Of a stretch of DNA of 64,000 nt, positions 1-7,727 are shown piece by piece. The translations under genes and the position numbers were made by a program. The first letter of the stretch is position 1. Every line of letters starts with the position of its first letter. This DNA is from an uncultured Alphaproteobacteria bacterium (GTDB taxonomy: Bacteria; Pseudomonadota; Alphaproteobacteria; Methylaequorales; Methylaequoraceae): the NCBI GenBank assembly GCA_902617375.1, contig CACMWI010000003.1:1-64000 (forward strand), written 5' to 3'. The notes under the pieces are model-generated. The model was not told the DNA's origin. It was given only the letters and a program-made list of their open reading frames with translations, and did not search any database.

Positions 1-1107
1 TTTTAATAATTTATTTTTTTGATCGTTTAAAATATCAAGCATTTTATTCAAAACATTTGACAAAATGTTAAATTCATTATTACCAGTAAACACTCTAATT
101 CTCGTTGAAAAATCTTCTTTTATTATTTTTTCAGAATCAAGAATTATCTGCATAATTGGCTCTATTATTCTATTTGAAAACCTCAGGCCAAACCATATTG
201 AGAGAAGAATCATTAAAAAGTTAATTGCAATAAAAAGTTGATTAAATTGAGATTGAAAGCTATCCAATTTCTTTGTTATATTCAAATATTCTGTTGCAGC
301 ATTATCAACAGACTCAACTCTTCCTAAAACATTTGAATCAACGTCTTTACCAATAAATAAATAAGTAGGTATTGCTCTTTGTATCTTAATTAAAGCTCTA
401 ACTTTAGTTTTTTCATTATTTGGAAAAACAGCAATGTCACCATCATCAGCAATTAAAAAGGACCATAGCGGAGGTGCCGTTTCAGCCTCAATCAAAAAAC
501 TTCCAACTTTTGCAAGCAACTGACCGGTTCCTTCAAAAATTATTGCTTCCTCTAGATCCTTTATTTCTGCAAAATAACTCAAGAATTCTGTAAGTCTTTC
601 TCTATCAGTAAAAAAGACAATCTTTTCATTATTTATTTCACTTTGTAAAAATAAAACATCATTCTTAATATTACTTATGTGTTCATTAAAATAAGACTCA
701 GAAATATTTTTGGAACCATTAATTACTTGCTTTATTTTGTCATTAAACCAAATTTTTATACCTTGATCAAAAAAAATTAAAGAGAATACCGTAATTAATG
801 TTGAAGGAATTAGAGTAATGAAAATGAATAATAATGTAAAATGTACTTTAAACTTAGATCTAAATTTTCTTTGATCAAAGTTCTCTTTAATTTTTCCGAC
901 AGAGATTAAAATAAGTAGAACAATAATAGCAAAATTAATTGATATTAAATTAGAAACATTGTCAATTTCTTTCAAATTTGAAAGATTTCCTGTCAAGGTT
1001 AAAAAAATTAATAAACTAAGTATGAAAGATAATGAAAAAAGTATTAAAAAAATTACATTTGTTAAATCTTTTTTATCGGTGAACTGTAATATTCGTTCTT
1101 TAATCAT
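1..1107 (-). CDS. ntrY: Nitrogen/redox sensor histidine kinase NtrY, 5' part (cut by window edge)
   Basis: The reading frame opens with ATG at 1107 and runs off the left edge, giving 369 residues without a stop. Seen: three hydrophobic segments near residues 14-34, 40-58 and 78-98, the last inside the stretch KVHFTLLFIFITLIPST, then a large extracytoplasmic region, a fourth membrane segment near residues 292-312 and the start of a HAMP-like linker (RFSNRIIEPI). This is the N-terminal layout of NtrY; the kinase core lies outside the window. NtrY is known to phosphorylate NtrX and to sense nitrogen or redox state. Its ATG shares one base with the ntrC stop (TAATG), so the two are probably translationally coupled. 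Confidence 0.9.
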   Translation of the reverse strand, partial: MIKERILQFTDKKDLTNVIFLILFSLSFILSLLIFLTLTGNLSNLKEIDNVSNLISINFAIIVLLILISVGKIKENFDQRKFRSKFKVHFTLLFIFITLIPSTLITVFSLIFFDQGIKIWFNDKIKQVINGSKNISESYFNEHISNIKNDVLFLQSEINNEKIVFFTDRERLTEFLSYFAEIKDLEEAIIFEGTGQLLAKVGSFLIEAETAPPLWSFLIADDGDIAVFPNNEKTKVRALIKIQRAIPTYLFIGKDVDSNVLGRVESVDNAATEYLNITKKLDSFQSQFNQLFIAINFLMILLSIWFGLRFSNRIIEPIMQIILDSEKIIKEDFSTRIRVFTGNNEFNILSNVLNKMLDILNDQKNKLLK

Positions 1108-2537
1108 TATTTTCCGTGTTTGGAAGATATATTAAGTTTTTTTATTTTTGATCTTAAAGTATTCCTATTTATACCTAGAATTTTTGAGGTTTTAATCTGA
1201 TTACCTTTGCAGAATTCAAGTGCTTTTAATATCAAGGGTCTTTCAAATTCATCCATGAATTTGTCATGTAAACCTATCTTTTGATCATTACTATCTAGAC
1301 TGTCAAAAAAGTTTTTTAAGAAACTTTCGAGATAAGAACGTAAATTTTCTTTTTCATTTTTATTTGAGAATTCTTTTGTTTCAAATTCTTCAATTTTATT
1401 ATGATCTATAAAATCTCTAAGTATTGTTGAGCTAATTATTGTATCAGATGTTAACACAGATACTCTCTTCAATAGATTCTCTAGTTCCCTAATATTTCCT
1501 GGCCAAGGATGGGATTTTAAGAAATTAACAGCAGAGCTATCGAATTGTTTTTTACCGTCAGAATAAAGGTTCAGATAATGTCTTCCAAGAGAAATAATAT
1601 CATTTTCTCTCTCTCGCAGTGCTGGAAGAAAAATATTTATAACATTTAATCTATAAAATAAGTCTTCTCTAAACTCCCCCTTTTCTATAGAAGATTGTAT
1701 ATTTTTATTTGTTGCGGAAATTATTCTAACATCAGTTTTGATAACTTCTCTTCCACCGACTCTTGTAAATTCTCCAAATTGAAGAACCCTAAGTAACCTT
1801 GATTGAATTTCGTATGGCATATCACCAATCTCATCTAAAAAGAGAGTTCCACCAGACGATTTTTCAAAAAAACCTGACGTTTTCTTTTCAGCCCCTGTAA
1901 AAGCTCCTTTTTCGTATCCAAATAATTCACTTTCAATCAAATTTTCTGGAAGAGATGCCATATTAATAGCAATAAAAGGTTTATCGCTTCTATCACTAAA
2001 ATTATGTATAGTTTTTGCAACAAGTTCTTTACCTGTACCCGATTCACCATTAATGAAAACTGAGAAATTTGTTTTGGTAATTTTTGCTATATTTTTATAT
2101 ACACCCTGCATTACTGATGAGGTGCCTATCATTGGAAGGTTCTCTTCAAATTTAATTTCTTTGTTTTTTTCAGAATTTTTTTTTAAAGATCTATCAACAG
2201 AAATAATTAGGTCATTCAAATCAAGTGGTTTAGGAATATATTCAAAAACATCTAGTTGATCAGCCTTAATTGCAGTTAATATGTTGTTTTGGGCACTAAT
2301 AATTATAAATTCCAGGTGATTAAATTTTTTCTTAAGCTTCTTTACTAACTCAAGCCCATCACCATCTGGAAGAACAACGTCGCAAATTACTAAATCAAAA
2401 TCTTCTTTTTCAAGTAAATACCAACCCTCAGAAATAGTCGAAGCTGTTTTAATAGTAATTTTGGAGGTTCGTAATGCTTTGAGCATAACAGTTCTCAATG
2501 CGTAATCGTCGTCAATAATAAGAATTTTTTTTTGCAT
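1107..2537 (-). CDS. ntrC: Nitrogen regulation response regulator NtrC
   Basis: A 476-residue sigma-54 activator. Seen: a receiver domain with phospho-acceptor D53 and conserved K103; an AAA+ domain with Walker A GESGTGKE at 164-171, GAFTGA at 211-216 (the sigma-54 contact loop) and Walker B LFLDEI at about 232-237; and a C-terminal Fis-type helix-turn-helix (residues about 435-470). Known: NtrB phosphorylates NtrC, which then drives sigma-54 promoters of nitrogen-scavenging genes. It lies between ntrB (10-nt gap) and ntrY (1-nt overlap), the normal alphaproteobacterial order, which favours NtrC over its paralogue NtrX. The intact GAFTGA implies that rpoN exists elsewhere in the genome. Confidence 0.93.
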   Translation of the reverse strand: MQKKILIIDDDYALRTVMLKALRTSKITIKTASTISEGWYLLEKEDFDLVICDVVLPDGDGLELVKKLKKKFNHLEFIIISAQNNILTAIKADQLDVFEYIPKPLDLNDLIISVDRSLKKNSEKNKEIKFEENLPMIGTSSVMQGVYKNIAKITKTNFSVFINGESGTGKELVAKTIHNFSDRSDKPFIAINMASLPENLIESELFGYEKGAFTGAEKKTSGFFEKSSGGTLFLDEIGDMPYEIQSRLLRVLQFGEFTRVGGREVIKTDVRIISATNKNIQSSIEKGEFREDLFYRLNVINIFLPALRERENDIISLGRHYLNLYSDGKKQFDSSAVNFLKSHPWPGNIRELENLLKRVSVLTSDTIISSTILRDFIDHNKIEEFETKEFSNKNEKENLRSYLESFLKNFFDSLDSNDQKIGLHDKFMDEFERPLILKALEFCKGNQIKTSKILGINRNTLRSKIKKLNISSKHGK

Positions 2538-2547
2538 ACTGTAAAAT

Positions 2548-3594
2548 TTAAAAAGGTAGGATGATTTGTGCTGTTGTAACTCCTTCTTGAGACTCTAAAA
2601 CTATTGAACCTTCATGATCATCAATAATTCTTTTTACCAAAAATAATCCTATTCCTGAACCTCTTTTTTTTGTTGAATAAAATGGAAGAAATATTTTGTC
2701 TATTAATTCCTTTGGAATTCCATTTCCGTTATCACTAATACTAATTTTTAATGAATTTTTTTTTATAGAATTTTTTATGTTTGGAATTGATATGCTTTCT
2801 CCAACAACAAATCTTGTTTTAATTTTTAAATATGAACTTTTATTAAATAAAGATGATTCGTAAGCATTTATTAAAATATTATCAAGAGCTTGAATTATTA
2901 AATCTCTGTTAATCTCAATTAAAGGAAGTGAAGGATCAAATTGTTCAGAAATATTTAATTTGTTTGGCATTTGTTTAATTTTGAATAAACAAAGTCTGAT
3001 TAATTCGTGAATGTTCTCTTTTTTTTTTATTGAAATGTTTTTTGCTTCAGTAAGAGTAAAATTATGAAAAAGCCGAGTTATTCTTAATGCTTCTGATTTA
3101 ATAATTTCCAAAAGTTCATCATCTACATTGGTATATCTTTTTTTTATTAAATCAGATGCAAGTTTTATTGATGAAATTGGGTTATTAATCTCATGAGATA
3201 AAAAGGAAAATATCTCATTAAGATAGTTCATTTTTTCAAAAGTGTTTTTTTCTTTTGTAATTTTTTTTAAAACAATAAAGAATTTATTTTTAAGTTCTTC
3301 AGAAGTTATACATTGAATTTCAAATAAAAAATTTTTTAATTTAATATTATCTTTAATTATAAAAACTCCATTTTTTTTTATTATTTCTGAAATATTTGAA
3401 ATTAAAATTGAATCTTTTGAAAATATGTCTTCAAGTTCTTTATCCACTAAAAATTCATTGCTTTTTCCTAATAAATTTTGTGTTTCTAAGTTACAATATT
3501 CAATTTTTAAATTATTTTTTTTTAATAGAAAAATTGGTTGCGGTAAAAGTTCAAATATTGTTTTGAAAAGTTGAGAAGAGGTGATTTCAGACAT
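2548..3594 (-). CDS. ntrB: Nitrogen regulation sensor histidine kinase NtrB
   Basis: A 348-residue soluble kinase with no membrane segment. Seen: an N-terminal PAS-like region (about 8-110), the H-box FLSHEINNPISS with the phosphorylated His at 134, then an HATPase domain with N-box DNILINAYESS, G1 motif DNGNGIP and G2 motif GSGIGLFLVKR. NtrB autophosphorylates and passes phosphate to NtrC, under PII control in well-studied relatives. It sits between dusB (8-nt gap) and ntrC, the conserved nifR3-ntrB-ntrC arrangement. Asn- and Lys-rich segments follow the local AT bias; no key motif is missing. Confidence 0.93.
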   Translation of the reverse strand: MSEITSSQLFKTIFELLPQPIFLLKKNNLKIEYCNLETQNLLGKSNEFLVDKELEDIFSKDSILISNISEIIKKNGVFIIKDNIKLKNFLFEIQCITSEELKNKFFIVLKKITKEKNTFEKMNYLNEIFSFLSHEINNPISSIKLASDLIKKRYTNVDDELLEIIKSEALRITRLFHNFTLTEAKNISIKKKENIHELIRLCLFKIKQMPNKLNISEQFDPSLPLIEINRDLIIQALDNILINAYESSLFNKSSYLKIKTRFVVGESISIPNIKNSIKKNSLKISISDNGNGIPKELIDKIFLPFYSTKKRGSGIGLFLVKRIIDDHEGSIVLESQEGVTTAQIILPF

Positions 3595-3602
3595 AAAGAT
3601 TT

Positions 3603-4544
3603 TTAAAAGAAATCATTAATTAAATTTTTTAAAATAATTTCGTCTGTGCATTGATTTATTTTAAGTCTAAATTCATTGGAATTATTTATTGACTTCGAAT
3701 ACCAACCTAGGTGTTTTCTAAACGATTTAAGACCAATATCTTTTCCATAATGATCTAAACTAAGTTGAAGATGATTAAGAATTATTTGTTTTTTATAATT
3801 ATTATTGATTTTAAATTTTTTTTTATTGGAGAATAATTCCTGAAATATCCAAGGTCTTCCATAAGAACCTCTACCTATCATTACTCCATCTGCTTTAGAG
3901 TCTTTAAGTGCTTGATTTAAATTTTCTTTACTTGTTATGTCTCCATTGACAAGAACTGGTATTTTAACATTACTTTTTACATTTTTTACAAATTTCCAAT
4001 CTGACTTGCCTTTGTACATTTGACATCTTGTTCTACCATGAATAGTTATCATTTTAATTCCACTATTCTCAGCAATCTTAGCAATCTTTGGAGCATTTAA
4101 GGAATTATCATCCCAACCTTTACGCATTTTTAATGTAACTGGAACCTTTACTGAGTTAGAAACGGATTCTAAAATTTTAGTTGCTAATATCTCGTCCTTC
4201 ATTAATGCAGATCCTGCATAGCCATTAACTACTTTTTTTACTGGGCAACCCATATTGATATCTATGATATCTGCTCCATTATCTTCGCAAATTTTTGAAG
4301 CTTCTGCCATAATTTCTGGATCACAACCTGCAATTTGCACTGCTGACAGATAATTATCAGTTTTTTTTATCATTTTCATTGTTTTTGAGTTTTGAGCAAG
4401 TAATGCTCTACTCGCTATCATTTCAGAAAATACTAATCCAGGTTTAAATTTTTTAACTATTTCTCTATATGGATAGTCAGTAACACCTGACATCGGTGCC
4501 AACAGAAAGTTTGAATTTACTTGTAATTTTCCGATATTCAACAT
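3603..4544 (-). CDS. dusB: tRNA-dihydrouridine synthase (DusB/NifR3)
   Basis: A 313-residue FMN enzyme that reduces specific uridines in tRNA to dihydrouridine using NADPH. Seen: the N-terminal TIM-barrel opening LLAPMSGVTDYPYR (14-27), DINMGCPVKKV with catalytic Cys100, KMRKGWDD, and the FMN-phosphate region GVMIGRGSYGRPW. Length is close to the usual 320-330 for DusB. In alphaproteobacteria this gene (nifR3) heads the ntrBC operon, as here. Its ATG shares one base with the stop of the upstream membrane protein (TAATG), and ntrB follows after 8 nt, so the group is probably one transcript starting at the 5351-5374 divergent gap. Confidence 0.93.
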   Translation of the reverse strand: MLNIGKLQVNSNFLLAPMSGVTDYPYREIVKKFKPGLVFSEMIASRALLAQNSKTMKMIKKTDNYLSAVQIAGCDPEIMAEASKICEDNGADIIDINMGCPVKKVVNGYAGSALMKDEILATKILESVSNSVKVPVTLKMRKGWDDNSLNAPKIAKIAENSGIKMITIHGRTRCQMYKGKSDWKFVKNVKSNVKIPVLVNGDITSKENLNQALKDSKADGVMIGRGSYGRPWIFQELFSNKKKFKINNNYKKQIILNHLQLSLDHYGKDIGLKSFRKHLGWYSKSINNSNEFRLKINQCTDEIILKNLINDFF

Positions 4545-5350
4545 TAGTTAAGCAATCTAACCCCAAAATAAGAAAAACTAATCAATAGATAACTCAATAA
4601 AACCATCTTAAAAACCATTTTACCAGATAACCCTCTATACATTCTTACGATAATTATCATTAAAGTAAGGAATAATGAAATTAAACTAAAAACAACCTTT
4701 TCGTTAAAAAAATAAATTAAATTATCACCTGTTTCAATAAAATAATAAAGTCCAGATACTAATGAAATTATTAAAAAGATAATTGTTAAATATAGAAACC
4801 TTATTGCTAGAATTTCACTTTCATACAAAGAAGGAAGAAAATTATTCATTATTCTGTTGTACCTCATTTGCTTGATATTTGAATCTTGAATAACAATGCA
4901 GTATGATGTCACGAGGCTAATTGTTATCAGTGAGTATGATAATAATGATGTAATTATGTGAATCACTAGATACTGACTTTCAAATAGTTGTACTTCACTG
5001 GTTTTATCTAGTGATGAGATACAAATAAGAAATCTAAAAATAATAATTATTAAAAAGAACGGAACAAAAAGTACACGTAATCTAATAAATTGGAATGAAA
5101 ATATAGATAAAATAAAAAAAATTGAAAATAAAATAACAATCAAAAGAGAAGCAACAAGTGCGAGTTTATTTGAAATAAAGTTTAAAACAAAAAAATAATA
5201 AACGAAGCCCAAAAACGCCTGAAAAAAAAGAGTAAATAGATAAGAAATTTTGTTAATGTCTGTATTATTTTCTATCCTTGTAAAACACAAAAGAGAAAAT
5301 AGAATAAAGCTTAAGATAGAGATGGCTTCAATTGACGTATATATATTCAT
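4544..5350 (-). CDS. CcsA/YpjD-like cytochrome c assembly family membrane protein
   Basis: A 268-residue integral membrane protein with about eight hydrophobic segments. The C-terminal half fits the YpjD/HemX branch of the CcsA family: a conserved His in IHIITSLLSYS (about residue 136), then LPSLYESEILAIRFLYLTII, LVSGLYYF and a final basic-plus-membrane segment ending YFGVRLLN. There is no tryptophan anywhere, so the WWD haem-handling motif of true CcsA/CcmC/CcmF is absent; the function of this branch is not well established. It is the first gene of the dusB-ntrBC-ntrY transcript and is divergent from ispDF across only 24 bp. The family assignment is by recognition of this pattern and is moderately secure. 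Confidence 0.65.
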   Translation of the reverse strand: MNIYTSIEAISILSFILFSLLCFTRIENNTDINKISYLFTLFFQAFLGFVYYFFVLNFISNKLALVASLLIVILFSIFFILSIFSFQFIRLRVLFVPFFLIIIIFRFLICISSLDKTSEVQLFESQYLVIHIITSLLSYSLITISLVTSYCIVIQDSNIKQMRYNRIMNNFLPSLYESEILAIRFLYLTIIFLIISLVSGLYYFIETGDNLIYFFNEKVVFSLISLFLTLMIIIVRMYRGLSGKMVFKMVLLSYLLISFSYFGVRLLN

Positions 5351-5374
5351 ATAATACTTATACTATAATATTTA
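5351..5374. promoter_or_regulatory. 24-bp divergent promoter region, ypjD-like gene / ispDF
   Basis: These 24 bases are all that separates two divergent start codons. On the plus strand a perfect TATAAT occupies 5364-5369, five bases before the ispDF ATG, and TATACT overlaps it at 5359-5364. On the minus strand TATAGT occupies 5367-5362, eleven bases before the other ATG. A TTGACG lies at 5332-5337, but its spacing to either plus-strand -10 is too long (21 or 26 nt). No Shine-Dalgarno sequence fits upstream of ispDF. The likely reading is back-to-back promoters making leaderless or nearly leaderless mRNAs. Confidence 0.6.
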
Positions 5375-6532
5375 ATGCAAAAAAATAATCTAGCAATAAT
5401 ACTTAGTGGTGGAACTGGAACAAGATTTGATATATCAAAACCAAAACAATTTTATAAATTGAATAAAAAAACAATTATAGAAACAACTGTTGAAAAATTT
5501 GTTAATTCAAATTTTTTTAATTGCATTATAGTAGTAAGTCATAAAGATTTTTTTAATTTTACAAAAAAATTATTTAATAATACAAAAATTAAAGTTATCG
5601 TTGGCGGAGAGAATAGACAAAAATCAGTTTTTAATGGATTAAATGCAGCTAAATCTTTTAATCCAAAATATGTTTTAATTCATGACGCGGTAAGACCTTT
5701 TTTTTCAATAAATTTGCTTAAAAGAGTTTTAAAGAACCTTAAGGGTGAAATTAGCGTTATTCCATCGATAAATGTATATGATTCAGTTAGGTACTTTAAA
5801 AATAAAAAATATTCAAATGTATTAAGAGAGAACTTAAAACTTATACAAACACCACAAGGTTTCTGTTTTAATTCAATTTATGAAGCTCACAAAAAAAATA
5901 AAGAAAGTGTTCATACAGATGATTCTATGATTTTATATGAATTAAAAAATAAAATTAAGTTGATTAAAGGCGAAAAAATAAACTTTAAGATAACAACCAA
6001 AGAAGACTATAATATTGGTAAATTGATTGTAAAAGAAAATAACAATATGAGTGACATACGAGTAGGAACTGGCTTTGATGTACATAAATTTAAAAAAGGA
6101 AAGCAACTTAAATTATTTGGAATCAATATTCCATTTGATAAAAGTTTAGAAGGACATTCCGACGCTGATGTTGGTTTTCATTCAATTGTAGACGCAATAT
6201 TAGGAGGTTTGTGTCTAGGTGATATTGGAAATCACTTTCCTCCAACTGATAACAAGTGGAAAAACAAGCAATCGATTTTCTTTATGAAGCATGCGAAAAA
6301 GTTGCTAAAGAATGAAAATTTTAAAATTAATAATCTTGATGTTACTTTGATTTGTGAGAATCCAAAAGTATCACAATATCAGAAAATGTTTATAAAAAGT
6401 GTTGCAGAAGCTCTTGATATTGATTGTAGTAAAATTAACATAAAAGGGACAACAACAGAAAAACTTGGATTTCTTGGAAGAGAGGAAGGCATTGCCTGTC
6501 AAGTTTCGGTAACATTATCAAAAAATGATTAA
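5375..6532 (+). CDS. ispDF: Bifunctional IspD/IspF (MEP cytidylyltransferase and MECDP synthase)
   Basis: A 385-residue fusion carrying two steps of the MEP isoprenoid pathway. IspD (about 1-222) transfers CMP to methylerythritol phosphate; seen are the nucleotide-binding motif LSGGTGTRF (10-18), SKPKQF and HDAVRPFF. IspF (about 226-385) cyclises CDP-ME 2-phosphate; seen are metal ligands D235 and H237 in GTGFDVHKF, H269 in GHSDADVGFHS, and the C-terminal TTTEKLGFLGREEG. The IspD-IspF fusion is typical of alphaproteobacteria. The intermediate enzyme IspE is not in the window; dxr, an earlier step, is at 31648-32808. The gene overlaps pgpA by 8 bp. Confidence 0.96.
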   Translation: MQKNNLAIILSGGTGTRFDISKPKQFYKLNKKTIIETTVEKFVNSNFFNCIIVVSHKDFFNFTKKLFNNTKIKVIVGGENRQKSVFNGLNAAKSFNPKYVLIHDAVRPFFSINLLKRVLKNLKGEISVIPSINVYDSVRYFKNKKYSNVLRENLKLIQTPQGFCFNSIYEAHKKNKESVHTDDSMILYELKNKIKLIKGEKINFKITTKEDYNIGKLIVKENNNMSDIRVGTGFDVHKFKKGKQLKLFGINIPFDKSLEGHSDADVGFHSIVDAILGGLCLGDIGNHFPPTDNKWKNKQSIFFMKHAKKLLKNENFKINNLDVTLICENPKVSQYQKMFIKSVAEALDIDCSKINIKGTTTEKLGFLGREEGIACQVSVTLSKND

Positions 6533-6980
6533 AAAATTTCCACTTTTTTTTTGCACAGGATTTGGAATTGGATTTTTTCCGTTATTTCCTGGGACAACTG
6601 CATCTTTAGCTATTTTACCAGTGATATGGTTTGTAAAATTAAATTTTTCTTTAGAAATTTTAATATTTGGAATCATACTTTACAGTGTCCTATCAATGTT
6701 TTTATTAAAAATAACTTTATTAAATAAAAGAGATAAAGATCCTAAATATATTGTTTGTGATGAATATATTGGGCAATCTATATCTTTAATTTTTTGTAAT
6801 GAAAAAATTATAGATTATTTTCTTGCATTCTTTCTTTTTAGGGTACTCGATATAAAAAAACCTTTTCCAATAAGTCATTTTGATAACAAAAAAAGTGTTT
6901 CAAGTGTGCTTATTGATGACATTATTGCTGGTTTAATTGTAGCAACAATTTTTTTTATTTATTATGAAATATGGAAATAA
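6525..6980 (+). CDS. pgpA: Phosphatidylglycerophosphatase A
   Basis: A 151-residue inner-membrane enzyme that dephosphorylates phosphatidylglycerol phosphate to phosphatidylglycerol. Seen: the N-terminal GFGIGFFPLFPGTTAS, the DEYIGQ motif (usually DEFVGQ), FRVLDIKKPFPI (usually FRxFDIxKPWPI), and LIDDIIAGL near the C-terminus, with hydrophobic segments between them. Length is near the family norm of 150-170. It overlaps ispDF by 8 bp and pncC by 17 bp, so the three form one tight operon. CdsA, which makes the upstream CDP-diacylglycerol, is encoded at 32816-33652. Confidence 0.9.
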   Translation: MIKKFPLFFCTGFGIGFFPLFPGTTASLAILPVIWFVKLNFSLEILIFGIILYSVLSMFLLKITLLNKRDKDPKYIVCDEYIGQSISLIFCNEKIIDYFLAFFLFRVLDIKKPFPISHFDNKKSVSSVLIDDIIAGLIVATIFFIYYEIWK

Positions 6981-7449
6981 AACAAATAAATTAATTAATA
7001 TTTTATTAAAAAAAAATATAAAAATTTGTGTTGCTGAGTCTATAACAGGCGGTAGATTTGCATTTGAAATTATAAAAAATAAAAATGCTTCAAAAATTTT
7101 TGATTATGGACTTGTTACTTACTCCGATGACTCTAAATCAAATATTTTAGGACTAAAAGATAAAATAAATAGAACTAATGTTGTGAGTACAGAAATGTCA
7201 AAATATATGGTAAAAGAAGTAACTAAATTTGCAAAACACAAAAAAGTATTAGCAGTTTCCTGCACTGGTCAAGCTGGCCCAACGGTTTTGAATACAAACT
7301 TCCCAATTGGAACAGTATTCATTGGAGTATCTTATAATAAAAGGATTTTCTCTTTTAGAAAGTGTTTTAGCCAAAAAGATAGGACGTCTATAATAAATTC
7401 AACAGTTAAGGAAATGATAAAAGTTTGTCTAAATATTATTCAAGCTTAG
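6964..7449 (+). CDS. pncC: CinA-family nicotinamide-nucleotide amidohydrolase (PncC)
   Basis: A 161-residue single-domain protein equal to the C-terminal domain of CinA. It deamidates NMN to nicotinic acid mononucleotide in pyridine-nucleotide recycling. Seen: CVAESITGG with the likely nucleophile S26, GLVTYSDDSKSNILGL, and SCTGQAGP (usually AVTGIAGPGG), followed by PIGTVFIGV. No N-terminal MoCF-like domain is present, which is normal for the stand-alone form. It overlaps pgpA by 17 bp. Its stop codon overlaps that of the convergent ftsB, leaving no intergenic terminator. Confidence 0.88.
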   Translation: MKYGNKTNKLINILLKKNIKICVAESITGGRFAFEIIKNKNASKIFDYGLVTYSDDSKSNILGLKDKINRTNVVSTEMSKYMVKEVTKFAKHKKVLAVSCTGQAGPTVLNTNFPIGTVFIGVSYNKRIFSFRKCFSQKDRTSIINSTVKEMIKVCLNIIQA

Positions 7450-7727
7450 TCATATAAAAAAACTTTTTCATTTTTATCCTTGTAAAAAAGTTTATCTTTT
7501 ACAACAATTTTTTTAAATTCGTTTGAACTCTCAAAATTATTTAAAAAATTGTTAAGTGTTTCAAATTCTTTTTTTTTATTCTTTAAATTAATTTCATGTT
7601 TGTAAATCAAATCAAAATTATTAAAGAAAGTGAATATATTTTTTTCACTAAATAATATTTCAAATAATAAAAAAAAGAAAATTGAATAATATAAAAAAAA
7701 AGTAAATTTTGATTTTGTTACACTCAT
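7446..7727 (-). CDS. ftsB: Probable FtsB/DivIC-type septum protein
   Basis: A 93-residue protein with one membrane segment (about residues 8-28), then a Lys/Asn/Glu-rich stretch with coiled-coil character (about 40-75) and a short acidic tail. Sequence motifs of FtsB are weak. The call rests on this topology and on position: in alphaproteobacteria the gene directly downstream of eno is a septum formation initiator (FtsB/DivIC), and here the start overlaps the eno stop as ATGA. FtsB acts in the periplasm with FtsQ and FtsL in the divisome. A different small single-pass protein cannot be excluded. Confidence 0.65.
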   Translation of the reverse strand: MSVTKSKFTFFLYYSIFFFLLFEILFSEKNIFTFFNNFDLIYKHEINLKNKKKEFETLNNFLNNFESSNEFKKIVVKDKLFYKDKNEKVFLYD

